Origin: Mantamonas sphyraenae
Taxonomy: Eukaryota > CRuMs > Mantamonadidae
DNA: 64,000 nucleotides
Direction of reading: 5' to 3'
NCBI GenBank assembly: GCA_026936335.1
Contig: JAPMXV010000046.1
Location: 310,001-374,000 of the forward strand
Under the pieces are notes generated by a model that saw only the letters and a program-made list of their open reading frames with translations, was not told the DNA's origin and ran no database searches. Position numbers and translations under genes: made by a program. Of this stretch, positions 21,515 through 32,062 are shown piece after piece (position 1 is the first letter of the stretch; the number at the start of each line of letters is the position of its first letter).

Positions 21515-22003
21515 ATGTCCACCACCGCACCGCGCAAACGCGTGACAAAAGACAACCTTGCACAGCTGCAAAGCGCAACCGTTGACGTTGCGCCCGGTGG
21601 TGGCGTCCACGTGCAGCTCAGTGTGACCAGCAAGGCAACCGGAGCACACATGGAGGGCGAGGCGACGTGGCAGCGCATCCTCGACGACGACCTGGACGTC
21701 ACGGTGACCCCTGACGAGGGTGCCCTCGTCATGGTCGGCGATGCGACAGAAGAGCAAGACCAGCCACAGCCATCAGTGGTGCAGGTCTCCCTGGGGGACT
21801 CTGTCAGCGCCGGCGACGTGCTGAACATCCGGTTCGAGTCCCGATTCCTCTGGTGCGGCGGCAACGCATGCCATAGACACCAGACAGTGTGGTCCCTGAC
21901 ATGCAACGTCTCTGCAAACGCACCAGAGAGCGCACACGTGGACATGGTGCACACTCTCTCGCTGCCCAAGGACGACGACGACGACGACGAACTGTACGAC
22001 TGA
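21515..22003 (+). CDS. Unidentified small beta-rich protein
   Basis: 162 residues, intronless, starting MSTTAPRKRVTKDNL and ending in an Asp run (DDDDDDELYD). Alternating hydrophobic strands (VDVAPGGGVHVQLSV, VVQVSLGDSV, VLNIRFESRFLW) suggest a beta sandwich. Four Cys/His residues lie close together in WCGGNACHRHQT and could bind a metal, but I recognise no family. Support for coding comes from the codon-biased frame, tight spacing to both neighbours (115 nt upstream, 73 nt downstream) and the absence of a competing frame. Confidence 0.6.
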   Translation: MSTTAPRKRVTKDNLAQLQSATVDVAPGGGVHVQLSVTSKATGAHMEGEATWQRILDDDLDVTVTPDEGALVMVGDATEEQDQPQPSVVQVSLGDSVSAGDVLNIRFESRFLWCGGNACHRHQTVWSLTCNVSANAPESAHVDMVHTLSLPKDDDDDDELYD

Positions 22004-22076
22004 ACGGCAACCCCTCTGCACACACAGCAATCTACATACAATACACAACAGCCTGTCTCGTATCTTCATTCACAAT

Positions 22077-23497
22077 TCATCGCAGCGAGGGAGCAACCAA
22101 CTGCTTCTGGCACACCATAGGCGGCAAGTACTTTTCGATCCAGAAGAACCATTGTTGTTGCAGGTGCTGCAGCGCCAGATGCCGTGTAATCCGCCACAGG
22201 ATCTCAATGGGCTGGCAGTCCCACTCGTCCTGTGTGTCGTCGTCCAGCTCGAATTCGTTCATCACAAACATCAGCTCGATCGTCGTGTCAAACGCCTCAC
22301 CAAACTCGTGATGTGTCCTTGGCTGCCACCAGAACTTCTGCCTGTTGGCTGTGTATCGCAACGCATGATCCCAGATGTACTCAACGACGTGGAGCCAGCC
22401 ATTGTGCACTGCCTCCGACACGGGCGTCGATGGAGGCATTCCCGAGATCGTCCACGGCGCCACCAGACTCACACCCGTCTCGTGCAGCTCCTTCACCCTG
22501 TCCAGATCGCCGTCCCAACATGCTTCCATCAAATCCCGATGCAGCGCCCGATTCCGCTCCATGATCACGAACTGCGGAAGCGCCTCGTGCGAGTGGTAAA
22601 AGTACTGCAATGTGACATTCCTTTCCAGCTTATCGTATGCCTCCTGCTGCAAAGAATGGTGCATCTGGCCACTCTCCAGCATGTGGATCGACACAAGGCG
22701 CCTGTTTGTTGTCAGAGCGTCCACAATGGCCATAAACCCAACCTGTGTCAAGTTGCACCTGTCCAGCTGCAGTTCGGTGAGCATGCAGTCGTCTTCCCGC
22801 AGCAACTGCGACAGTGCAACTGCTCCCTCGTCCCCCACAGGATTCCGCTCCAAAAAAAGTTCTCGCAGCGACCGCTTGCCTCGCATGGCCTCGGCAAGAG
22901 CCACACAGCCCTCCCACGTGATGTTGCACCCGGGAAGATGCAGAATCTCCAGTGTGTCGTTTTGAGCAATCCACTGCGCAACTTCCATGGCCCCAGAGTC
23001 GCACAGCCTGAATGAGGAGATCGCCAGATCCACAGCCGTATTGGACACAATCTCGGCAATGAACCGTTCCACCTCGCAATTCTGGATCATGATGTGCCAT
23101 GCACCGTGAACAGATCTGGCGTGTGGTCGCACAGCAATGTCAGCCAAACGTTGCCCAGCAACTGCACTCTCCTTTCCGCGAATTCCCGAGAACTGACTGC
23201 ACCTCCTCGACGCTTTCCTCGTCCTCCTTGACTCCTTCGTCTTCCTGAGTCTGCTTGTCTTCCTGTTCGCTTGTCTCCCCTCATGTCTGCGAGCCGCTGA
23301 ATCCAAGCCTTGGCCCACTCGTCGACTTGATCCTGAACATCCCCGTCGTCCTCGCCGTCCTCGCCATCCCCGCCGTCCTCACCATCCTCCTCCAGCTCCT
23401 CGTCCCCATCAGACAGCTCCGTAGCAAGAATCGCGCATGGATCCCGTGGATCCGCAAGCAATGCTTGGTACTGCGCGCTCGAAAGCGGGTTTGGCAT
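22077..23497 (-). CDS. Leucine-rich-repeat protein with ankyrin-like C-terminus, N-terminus unresolved
   Basis: The confident part runs from about 23095 (HIMIQNCEVERFIAEI) to the stop at 22077, about 340 residues: several RI-type LRRs (LEILHLPGCNIT, LRELFLERNPVGDEGA, LTELQLDRCNLTQVGF) and then an ankyrin-like segment (LMEACWDGDLDRVKELHETG). Upstream, an acidic segment beginning at ATG 23497 (MPNPLSSAQYQALL, then a Glu/Asp/Gly run and DEWAKAWIQRLADM) looks coding but is in another frame. The linking region (23100-23290) holds a GGGG tract and an intron-like element ending GGCTGACATT...CCAG, so a short intron plus a frame break is likely. Start codon and exon limits here are uncertain. Function unknown. 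Confidence 0.55.
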
Positions 23498-23531
23498 GGC
23501 AAAAGGTTGCCCCGACGCGCGCACCACAACC

Positions 23532-24341
23532 ATGTCATCCACATCTGAATACCAGGTCCTGAAGTACAAGTGTGCGGCGGACAAGGACACAGAAAGCAAG
23601 GCGATCACGTTTGAACTGCTCGTCAAGCCCGGCACCGTGCGCTCCTACCGCGAGGGCAAGCTGGGCAAGGACAAGGTCCTTGTGACAGACACCATCTGGC
23701 TCAACAGCAACAAAGGAGACCGAGCCAGCGAGAGCGACCTCATGCAAGCGTTTGGCACCACCAGCGAGGCGGAAATTGCGGAAACCATGCTCCAGGACGG
23801 CGACGTTCCCATGACCAAGGAGGAGCGCCAGAAACTCGTGGACGAAAAGACCCTGCAGATGGTCAACTACATCCACAAGTACTACCTGCAGACAAAGGGC
23901 AATCTGCCCGTGCCTACCACCCGCATTGAAGCCGCACTGGAAGAGCTCAAAGTCCGCGTGGACATTGCCCAGCCGGCTGAAAAGCAGGTCAAGGCTATCC
24001 ACAGGGACCTTGTGTCGCTGCTGGGCGTGAAAAAGGCCACTGTGGAGGGTGTGCTCAAGCTCAGCCAGCAGTGGGTTGGCAAGGCCTCGGGTGTGCTCTA
24101 CAACTACGTCGACGTCGACTCCATCGAGTACACCAGCCAAGGGTGTTTGGTGCACATCTCCATGGCCCCTGGCGACTACGACGAGATGATTGCCGCCGTC
24201 AGCGAGGTCACTCAGGGTGATTTCGATTTCCAGATGGCTGGCGGTCAGGTCGAGGAGGTGGTTGACGACGAGGCCGGCTCCTCCAGCAAAAAGGGCAAGA
24301 AGGGGAAGAAGGGGAAGAAGGGAAAGAAGGGCAAAAAGTGA
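23532..24341 (+). CDS. SBDS-family-like protein with Lys-Gly tail
   Basis: 269 residues from ATG 23532; an upstream in-frame ATG at 23496 is possible. The first 100 residues match the FYSH domain of SBDS ribosome-maturation proteins in layout: a beta-rich start, then DTIWLNSNKGDRASESDLMQAFGT, EIAETMLQDGDVPMTKEER. A helical middle (TTRIEAALEELKVRVDI, KQVKAIHRDLVSLLGVKK) and a beta C-domain (CLVHISMAPGDYDEMIAAV) correspond to SBDS domains 2 and 3. SBDS releases eIF6 from 60S subunits. This protein is diverged and ends in repeated KKGKKG units, so it may be a lineage-specific paralogue rather than SBDS itself. Followed after 34 nt by the GRAM gene on the same strand. Confidence 0.6.
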   Translation: MSSTSEYQVLKYKCAADKDTESKAITFELLVKPGTVRSYREGKLGKDKVLVTDTIWLNSNKGDRASESDLMQAFGTTSEAEIAETMLQDGDVPMTKEERQKLVDEKTLQMVNYIHKYYLQTKGNLPVPTTRIEAALEELKVRVDIAQPAEKQVKAIHRDLVSLLGVKKATVEGVLKLSQQWVGKASGVLYNYVDVDSIEYTSQGCLVHISMAPGDYDEMIAAVSEVTQGDFDFQMAGGQVEEVVDDEAGSSSKKGKKGKKGKKGKKGKK

Positions 24342-24375
24342 GTGGAGGAACCTCCACGCAAATGTACACAAGGAA

Positions 24376-26855
24376 ATGAGCAGCAGCGCACCCGTGCCTG
24401 CCGAGCTGGGTCTCCCCAGCTCTGAACGGCTGCTGGCGGTGTTCAACGTCACCCTGCAACGGTCATTGCCCATCAGCGGCACCCTGTTTGTGTCCACCAA
24501 CCATCTTGTGTTTTACGACGAGCCCCTGATTGGCAAAACGGTGAAGGAGGTGATGCCCTTTGCCCGAATTGCAAGCATCGAAGAGTGCACCGTGCCTCTC
24601 ATGTTTAGCACCGCCCAGGGCATGCGTGTGACCTGTGACAACAAGCACCGCACCCTCACGGGCTTCACAGACCTGCAGCTGGCCCTCCAGAGCGTACTCA
24701 AGGCCTGGCGACAAAGCATCCAACCGCAAAAGGCCAAGCAGGAAGAGAAACAGAGTATCGAAGAGCTGGGCAACGAGCTCATGAGTAAATCCATGGCCAC
24801 GATCGAGCTCACGGCCATGCAGGACGAGGAGGGAGACGCAGGCGACGACGACACAGTCGCTTCCTCTGCGTCCGTCTCTGGCGCTGCCGGTGTCGACACA
24901 CCGTTTATGGCTGACAACCAGTGGGTCATGGACGACGTACAGGACCTGCAGAGTGTGAGCAGCAAGTCGCAGCGGGCCAAGGACAGGCTCCGGGGCGTCT
25001 TTGGCAAGAGCACCTCTCAGGTGCTGCAAATGTTTGCTCTCCCCTACTCTGAAACCGTTCTCGACAGCTACACCTGTGCCATCAGCAAGAGCATTCTGTA
25101 CCAGGGCAAGCTGTGGCTCACCGACGCCCACCTCTGCTTCTACGCAAATGTGTTTGGCAAGGAGGTGAAGGAGGTGCGTTCCATTCTGCGCCTATCCCAG
25201 CTGCCCGTTTCATGCCCCACGCCATCCCCTGACATCTCTCTGTCTCTCTGCCGCTCGTTTGCCTTGTCCTTCGTTAGGTCATCCCTCTCACAGATGTCAC
25301 CGACGTGCTGCGCACAAGCAGCACGTTTGTGGTCAAGCTGCAAAACGCCCTGACGGTGATCACCAGCAGCAAGCAGTACGTGTTCTCCTCCTTCATGTCC
25401 AGAGACAGCGCATACGAAGACATTGTCAACGCATGGCGTGCTGCAAACGCACCATCCGGCGGCAGCAGCACGTCGAGTAGCCGCGGCACAACGAGCAAGA
25501 ATGGCTCGTCCACAAGCACACAACAGAAGCACGAGACACAACGCACAGGAGACAAGGAGAAATCAAAGAAACGGCAAAAGGAGGCGAGCAAGAAGGACGT
25601 GGCACTCCAGGAGCGGTTTGAAGACTTGCCAAAGTCGGAACGGATTGTGGACACCTTTATGTGTGCACGCCAGATGAAACTGCTGCACCAGGGCATGCTG
25701 TATGCCACAGACAATTACGTGTGTTTCCACGACTATGTGGGCAACGGCTCGTTCATGATGGCCTACGATGACCTGCTCTCGCCCTTCATCCTGTCGTTCC
25801 ACCACGGCCTGCGTGTCATCCACTTTGCCAACGCCCACCAAGAGGTGTACCTCACTTCGTTTGTCAATCGCTCGTCTGCGCACGCGTCGCTGTGTGCCCT
25901 GTACGACGCGTCGACGACACGCGTGGACGAGTCGCGGCAGGAACACGTGGTCGCCAGCTACAACGCCACCTGCCTGACGTCGGAACTGCTCCTTCTGCCC
26001 AATGGCCTGTTGGTGCGCGATCACGCAGCCGACACGCGTACGTGGCTGCCCTTTCGCGATGTAATCGACGTGCAGGTGCACGAACGGCTCTCGCTCGTGC
26101 TCCTCGTGCTGACCAAGAAGCGCAAGCACGCTTTCGCCTGTCCCCTGGGACGCAACGAACTGTACATGCAAGTCCTGGGCGCACGGTCGCGTTGGGAGAA
26201 AGCCGAGTCACGCGACGACGACGACGAACGCGATGTTGTGGACGTCCTCAACGAACACCTGGCCATGCAGGAGATGGCCGCGGAGCAGGAGCAACAGAAG
26301 CAGCGGACACAGGGCATAGAGGCCACGCAAGAAACCGTCTCGTTGGACAACGACGATGCAGAGTGGTCGCTGGTGGAGAATGACACGCAGGGAGGGCAGG
26401 ATGCAGAAGACAATTGGCATCTGGTCACCGATCTCACCGTCAGCGTGGATCTGGGCAGCCCCAGCCAGTCCAACACGGAACAGACATCCACGACACAGCA
26501 GGAGAGCAAAACATCTGTTGACAGCAAGGCTGGCGAGGATGAGGCCATGGCCAGGCAGGCCGAGTACGACGAGCTCAAAGCCCTGGGGCGTTTCTGTGCG
26601 GGGCCTCAGCCCTACCGCGCCATGTCGGGCAAGCTTCTCCTCTGTGAAGACGCGCTGGTCTTTGAAGCCGAGTGTGTGGGCAAGCGCATGCAGCGCACGA
26701 TGAAGTGGAAACTGATGCGACGCTGCGAACGCCTCGTCGGCTCCGACCAGTCGCAGATGTTTGTCCTCGAGGACGGCGTCAGTTGCATGCTCATCTCTGG
26801 CGTTGCTGACGTCCAAGTGGTGGACAACATGTTGCAGCGAATGTACGCGGGATGA
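24376..26855 (+). CDS. Multi-GRAM-domain protein
   Basis: 791 residues from two exons, 24376-25173 and 25278-26855, phase 0; the intron starts GTGCGT and has CCCTGACATC near its end. GRAM domains are PH-like membrane-lipid binders. I see one near residues 18-115 (SGTLFVSTNHLVFYDEP), a second at about 215-330 spanning the intron (YQGKLWLTDAHLCFYANVFG, then VIPLTDVTDVLRT), a third at about 390-490 (HQGMLYATDNYVCFHDYVG), and two weaker copies near 520-600 and 690-790 (MSGKLLLCEDALVFEAEC). Linkers are Ser/Thr- and Glu/Gln-rich. No TBC, VASt or membrane segment is visible, which separates it from TBC1D9 and GRAMD1. Role inferred: membrane contact or signalling scaffold. Confidence 0.75.
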
Positions 26856-26874
26856 TTGCAGATCGTGCGTTGCT

Positions 26875-28654
26875 TCATTGTTCAATGCGAAACAACGGCT
26901 CGTCGTCGCTGTCCTGCGTCATGCTGCGTGTGTGTGTGTGTGTGTTGAGTACCACGGCGCCTAGTTCGTCGTCCTCGTCCGCTGCACCGTCGTCCTCGTC
27001 CTGGTGCACGTTGTGTTGCGGATTCCCTGCCACCATCTCTTGCTCGGCGGCCACAATGTACATGGGTTCCCACACGTCTGTCCACACCCACATGTACTCG
27101 CAATAGGCGTCGATGTCGTCGGTGATGGCGTCGGGACGGTCGTGGAGGAGCGATTGGCGAGCCTCCGTGACGCCGCTGCTCACGGGATCGCTCACCGCCT
27201 GGCCGTACGCGCTCATGTGACGCAGGTAGGGTGCGCAGCGGGCACGATAGAGGAAGGAAAAGGCGGCAAGGACGAGACACACGCACGTGTTGAGGTACCT
27301 CTTGAGGGCGAGGGCCCAGATGAAGCTAAAGGCAACAAACACGACAGGGGCGGCGTGATTCCACACGCTGGAAACCTTGCACCAGCTCACCACGCTGGTG
27401 ACACGTCCTTTGAGCACCTCCAGCGATTCCTCGTAGGTGCTGTGGCCCACCACGGTGCCCCAGAGCCAGTGGCGTTTGACCAGCAGCCTGGCCAGCGGCT
27501 TGAGCACCACCAGCGAGAGGAGGGTCAGGTTGGCGGTGGCCACGAGGAACATGACGTAGAGGACGACGAGGGCGTCGTGGTGCAGCCTGCGAAACTCGGT
27601 GTCTGTGGGCTGTTGCATGGTGAGCACCAACCCGACAAAGGTACTGAGCCAGTAGGCCACTGCCACGGGGTACAAACGACGTCGTTCACTCACGGCGCCG
27701 GGCAATGCACCCGTGGCACGTCCCTGGCTGCGCAGCGCGTCGACGCTGATGTCGTCGTGGCCGAGCTGGCGCAACCCGAGTTGTTGCAGCGTGTCCAGCA
27801 GCGTGTCGGACACCGGAAGACGCATGTACGACAGCACCTGTGTGCACTCGGCCACCCCTGGGATGGGACGCGACGTATGCACATTGTTCTGTTTGTACAT
27901 GAGCAGCACCTTGGCGCCCTGGTAGATGCCTGCCACAAAGCTGCTGCGACGCAACGCCTCCTCTGCACGTGTCTGCATGCGCACCTCCACAGGCTGCGCC
28001 CCTCTGTTTGCTGCCCCGCCCGCCTGTGCATTCTGAGACGCCGTTGCCGCCGCCTGCGCACGCCCACGCAGGCTGCGACGGCCATTGTTGTTTGCGTGCT
28101 TGTCCGGCTGCGCATCTCGTTCCAGCAGGTGGTACCCGACTACGCTCGACACCGCCACATTCGTGATGTCTGTTTCCCCAAACTGCGTCACAATCAGGCT
28201 CAGCTGTGCGTGTGTACGTGTGCGTGGCCGTGTCCACGTGCGTGTGAGCCGTGGGTGCCGTCCGTGAGAGGGAACACACAGCCGCGCACCCCGTGCAAGG
28301 TTTCCCGCCCCCTACCTTTTGATTGCTCGCTCGCAGGCGCACCTCGGACGTGGCCAGCATGCGCACCAGGTAGTAGACACGATAGAGCCAAAAGACGAGA
28401 AAGAGAAAGAAGGTGGTCCACAGGGAGGAGGACAGCGGATAGATGGACGAATGGCGATCGCCGTTGGTCGCCAACTGGAACACAAGTGCCACCAACAGAG
28501 CCACAAACAGGCCCAGCGACGCCGTTTGTGCCTTGTAGATGGCTTCGCTGTAGTATGCGCGACGATCAAACACCGTCGAGAACTGCACTCTCCCTCGCTT
28601 TTCCCTCGACTGCTGCATCGTCGCGTTGGCCACCCCAGCGGGCTGTGGCAACAT
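26875..28654 (-). CDS. Unidentified six-pass membrane protein
   Basis: 555 residues from exons 28654-28316 and 28203-26875, phase 0 (intron GTAGGG...CACAG). About six hydrophobic segments: SLGLFVALLVALVFQLA, WTTFFLFLVFWLYRVYYLV, then after a 150-residue polar region VAVAYWLSTFVGLVL, ALVVLYVMFLVATANLTLL, APVVFVAFSFIWALAL and NTCVCLVLAAFSFLY. The C-terminal 100 residues are acidic and soluble. No family recognised; the architecture fits neither a GPCR nor a common transporter I know. Stop codon lies 19 nt from the convergent GRAM-gene stop. Upstream ATG 28654 was chosen as the first in frame; ATG 28618 is an alternative. Confidence 0.65.
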
Positions 28655-28754
28655 GAAATGGATGGGAATGCGGGGGGGGACACATGGAACAGAGAGAGAG
28701 AGAGAGAGGGGAATTGGGATTTCTTGCTGTACATTGATTCTTGGGGGTTGAGTG

Positions 28755-28985
28755 TCACTGATCCTCCACCTGTTGGGCAAGCCACTCCATGCCCTCGTCA
28801 AGACCCTCGCCCGTGAGAGCCACACAGTCGACAATGGACCAGGCACGGTCGACAATGGACTCCAGCTCCAGGGCCTCGACACACTCGACGGCGCTCATCG
28901 ACCCGGAAAGGTCGTGCTTGTTTGCCAGAAAGAGAATGGGTGCGCTGTTGTCCTTGAGATCTGTGGGTGGATTGGGATTGGCGGC

Positions 28986-29025
<40 letters not shown>

Positions 29026-29580
29026 GAGACGGACCGGGTCCGTGGATCCGTGGCGACGCGACAATCCCCTTTCGCTGCTGCATCCACTCCCACACACAAC
29101 CAGCACATACCCTCGTGCTCGAGCATGGTAAAGAGCTCCTCCTTGGCGACGCAGATGCGGATCTTGTCGGAGGCGTCAATAACAAAGATGATGGCCTGGG
29201 CCTCCTTGTAGTACAGCTCCCAAAGCGAGCGGTACTTGCCCTGGCCCGAAAAGTCGTACACCGTGAACGAGATGTTGTCCTTCTTGAACTCTTCAAAGTT
29301 GTAACCAACTGTGGGCACAATCTCTTCGCTTTGGGACTGTGGGTGGGTGTGCACATGCATCAGAGTCAGCCTGGCGGGACGGGTGCTTTGGCGCCAAGTT
29401 TCCGTCGAAACGGTCGAGTGTGGGTCGAGACACCAAAGGCCACGGGACGCCACGCACCTTTTTCGGTTTCATCCAATTGATGACTGTGGACTTGCCGCTG
29501 TTGTCCAGTCCCACCGTGAGCACCCTGCATTCGGTTTTGGACAGGCCCAGCGCCTGGATGAGTTTTTTGAAGAAGCTCAT
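28755..29580 (-). CDS. ARL6: Small GTPase ARL6 (BBS3)
   Basis: Arf-like GTPase that recruits the BBSome coat to ciliary membranes. Exons 29580-29458, 29336-29111 and 28960-28755 join in frame to 184 residues, close to the usual 186. Seen: P-loop GLDNSGKST; switch region EEIVPTVGYNF; switch II DFSGQGKYRSLWELYYKEAQ, where the SGQG and YYKE signature is typical of ARL6; NKHD base-recognition motif; C-terminal EGLDEGMEWLAQQV. The start gives MSFFKKLIQALGLSK, an amphipathic N-terminal helix, as in ARL6 and unlike myristoylated Arfs. Intron 1 has GGCTGACTCTG; intron 2 carries a long TG/CA run (28988-29020). Second ciliary gene in the window, supporting a flagellate. Confidence 0.92.
28988..29020. 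repeat. TG/CA dinucleotide microsatellite inside ARL6 intron 2
   Basis: Uninterrupted TG dinucleotides on the plus strand, read as CA in the transcript, upstream of the 3' splice site. Comparable runs occur in the CDK10 intron directly before its AG (about 53742-53775) and near the 5' end of TFIIIC intron 2 (about 60779-60800). Confidence 0.9.
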
Positions 29581-29857
29581 GGGGTCGGGGTTCCGTTGGC
29601 CCGCCATGCGCATGGCGGCTGAGGATGGCAACACACGTGAACGACATTCCCCATGACCCGCGTGAACACCACACCACCAATCTCTCACAGCCCACGGTTT
29701 ACGACGCACTGGGTGATGGCGGTAGGAGGTTTTCACTTCATTGGACGATGATCTCGCACCCTTTGTTGTCCTGCTGAAGCGCAATGGGAGGCCCTGCGTG
29801 GCCACAGAGGGCACGAATCGTTCTGTATGTATACACACGAGTGGAGAGGGAGGGAGT

Positions 29858-30172
29858 CTACTTGCGCCAGGGTTGCTTGGGCTTTTCCAGGGTGCAGAGA
29901 TAGGTGGCTACGGCAGAGGCGAGCGTCAGACAACCAAAGAGGATGTACACAAGGTTCTCCGTGCTAAGTACAGAGAGGAAGCTGACGGCAACGAGGAGCA
30001 CAAAGGCTTGCAGGATGGTGACGGGAGTGATGGGAGGTTTGCGTCGAGGCACACTGCCCTGTGTGACCTGGTCCGCACTCGGAGCAGCCTTGACGCCCTT
30101 TAGCTGGCTGCTGCCCACACGCGACGCACCAGGACGCCGTCTGGGGTTGCCGCTGCCGCTGCTACTGCTCAT
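29858..30172 (-). CDS. Small two-pass membrane protein, unidentified
   Basis: 104 residues, intronless, starting MSSSSGSGNPRRRPG. A disordered Ser/Arg-rich head of about 55 residues precedes two adjacent hydrophobic helices (ILQAFVLLVAVSFLSVL and LVYILFGCLTLASAVATYL), ending in a short basic tail LEKPKQPWRK. The layout resembles small ER membrane proteins, but I cannot match it to one. It sits on the same strand as ARL6, with 277 nt between its stop and the ARL6 start; that interval shows no coding frame and presumably holds its 3' end and the ARL6 promoter. Confidence 0.65.
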   Translation of the reverse strand: MSSSSGSGNPRRRPGASRVGSSQLKGVKAAPSADQVTQGSVPRRKPPITPVTILQAFVLLVAVSFLSVLSTENLVYILFGCLTLASAVATYLCTLEKPKQPWRK

Positions 30173-30248
30173 GGAGGGGACGTGCGAGAAAAGTCAAGAA
30201 CTGGTTTGGCAAGCGCTCCTGCATTGAACTGTTTTGATTGGGGCTTCG

Positions 30249-31662
30249 TCACGTCTCCTGCGGGTCTGATTGCCCGTCTGTGTGCTCGCCAAAGCCCAGC
30301 TTGATGAGAATGACGGCAATGTTGTCCCGTGAGTTTTCCAGCGCCCGGTCGACGAGGGCCTCCACGGTTTCCTGTACACTTGTGCACTCTTTGAGCAGCA
30401 CACCGACCTCGTGCGGCTTGACTGTGTCCCACAGACCGTCGGAAGCCACGCATACGTACTCGTGTTCACGGCTGACGGTGAACGAGCGGATGTACGGCTC
30501 GGAAGGGATCACAGCTTTGAGGCAGTGGTTGCCCAGCGCTCGCGTGATGCTAAACACGCCGTTGACACGACCACGTGCCACAAACCCACCTGCGTCGCTG
30601 ACACGCAGCATTTCCTCTTTGTTGCCTGTGTTGTGTGTGTCTGTGACAATGGTGGAGACGCCACCCTGGCCCACTGCGCAGCCGCTGTCCCCGACGTTGG
30701 CCACAAACATGGTGAGCACTCCGCCCACGTCTGCAAGCAAGACAATGGTACATGTGCATCCCTCGTATTCCATGCCCTTTTCTGCCATGTGTGCGTCGCA
30801 CACACGGAAAAACTCTTCCAGGACCTGCTCGTAGCGGCCGCCCTCTTGCTCGCGCTGCTTCAGCATCTGTTCAAAGTGCTGTGGAGCAGAAGATGTGTGT
30901 GCAAGGCGTCAGTCACATGTCCACCGCCCCCCCCCCCCCCTGTCCGTCTCCTGTGCCCTGTATGCGTCCCCCTCCTCGATCATACCTCCTCGAAGAAGGC
31001 AACGGCCGTGATTGCAGCAGCGTCGCCGCCGTGGCCGTCGCACACGCAGTAATACGAGTGTTGTTCTGTTTCGTTAAAGTACATGGCATCCTGCGAGGTG
31101 ATTGTGTGCGTGCGGAGAATTGTCCAGGCACGTGTGTGTCAGCAAGGTGCCCACTTGATTGTAAATCCTTCTCCGGAGACGAAAAGTGTCCGGCGTGGAG
31201 GCCATCATACGCATCGCCATCTTTCAACGACCCTACCCAGGGTCGCCCACTCTCAGTGGGGAGCGCATGCACAGCAAACGGAAGCGAGCCACACCCGGAC
31301 AGGCATCCCGGCGGCTTCTTTGCCCAATGGCCCCGCGACGGATGTTTCCTAGCGAAGCAAACTCGTCCGAAGAAAGTAGAAAACACCCCGCTCAAGTCAC
31401 GTACCTGCATCGAACTCCTGTACGTAGCGTTCTCATTCATGCAGAAGGCAGTCGAAGTTTGAAGCGATGATTTCTGCAGGCTAGACGACTGGTATGGCTC
31501 CAACTCGAGGTCGCGCACACGGTCGGAGAACTGGACACTCGTGGCACCGTTCCGCCGCCTTTTGCCCGATTCCCCCGTGCTGTTGCCCCCCTCTACCATG
31601 TTTTCCTTCCCCTGGTGCACCACAGCTGTACCCTCATTACCCGTAGAGCATGCGGAACCCAT
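30249..31662 (-). CDS. PP2C-type protein phosphatase, copy A
   Basis: Metal-dependent Ser/Thr phosphatase. Exons 31662-31405, 31090-30986 and 30878-30249 give 330 residues. The protein starts MGSACSTGN, a likely N-myristoylation site. Motifs in order: RSSMQDAM (the motif 1 Asp follows the exon junction), CVCDGHGGD, VANVGDSGCAVGQGG, VSDAGGFVARGRVNGVFSITRALGN, CVASDGLWD and SRDNIAVILI. The metal-binding Asp residues of DGH, SDG and RDN are present, so activity is likely. Intron positions match copy B at 47945-49317. Exon 3 is nearly identical in DNA to copy B over about 265 bases, while exon 1 and the introns are unrelated. Introns contain TGCTGACACAC and GACTGACGCC. Confidence 0.88.
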
Positions 31663-31730
31663 GGTGTGGGATGGAAAATGTTTTGGTTTGGGGAGAGCGG
31701 CGGGATGAACGCGTTGTTCATTCACTGTGG

Positions 31731-31947
31731 CAACAATGCTTCCAGTCCACTCTTGTTCCAGTGCTCATCCTCACTCAATCAGTCCTGCATTCCGTGTCAG
31801 CTCCCGCCCAAATTCCTGGCCCCTTCTCCACCTCGTTGACACTCCCGTTAATCATGCGCAACACCCACTCTCACACCCACCCCTGTATACACATCCCCCT
31901 ACACCAACTTTGTCTCACTTGTAACTTCTACTGGCTCCCCTCGTGCA
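31731..31947. pseudogene. Truncated duplicate of the LRR gene 5' end, upstream of PP2C copy A
   Basis: This segment matches 34151-34394 closely on the same strand, covering (minus strand) a 5' leader intron end (GAGCTGACACGGAATGCAG), leader GACTGATTGAGTGAGG, the ATG and the first ten or so codons of the LRR protein. A small deletion after the TGGAAG codons breaks the frame and a stop follows in the next few codons; the rest of the LRR gene is absent. It therefore looks like a broken duplicate left between the LRR gene and PP2C copy A, whose start codon is 69 nt downstream. The 400 bases between 31663 and 32062 otherwise hold only C/T-rich sequence and no gene that I can see. Confidence 0.65.
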
Positions 31948-32062
31948 TCCGAGTACCTTCAACACAGCTCCTTCCCATCCCACCCTCCCACCTCCCAACC
32001 CCGCCATACCAACCCCAACCTTCCACCAAACCATCATCTTGCATTTCCCACCCATCACTCCC

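Noticed and set aside
23100-23318. Basic Arg/Lys-rich N-terminus for the LRR gene at 22077
   Set aside because: Open in frame but of biased low complexity; the acidic frame from ATG 23497 looks more protein-like. Left unresolved rather than annotated.
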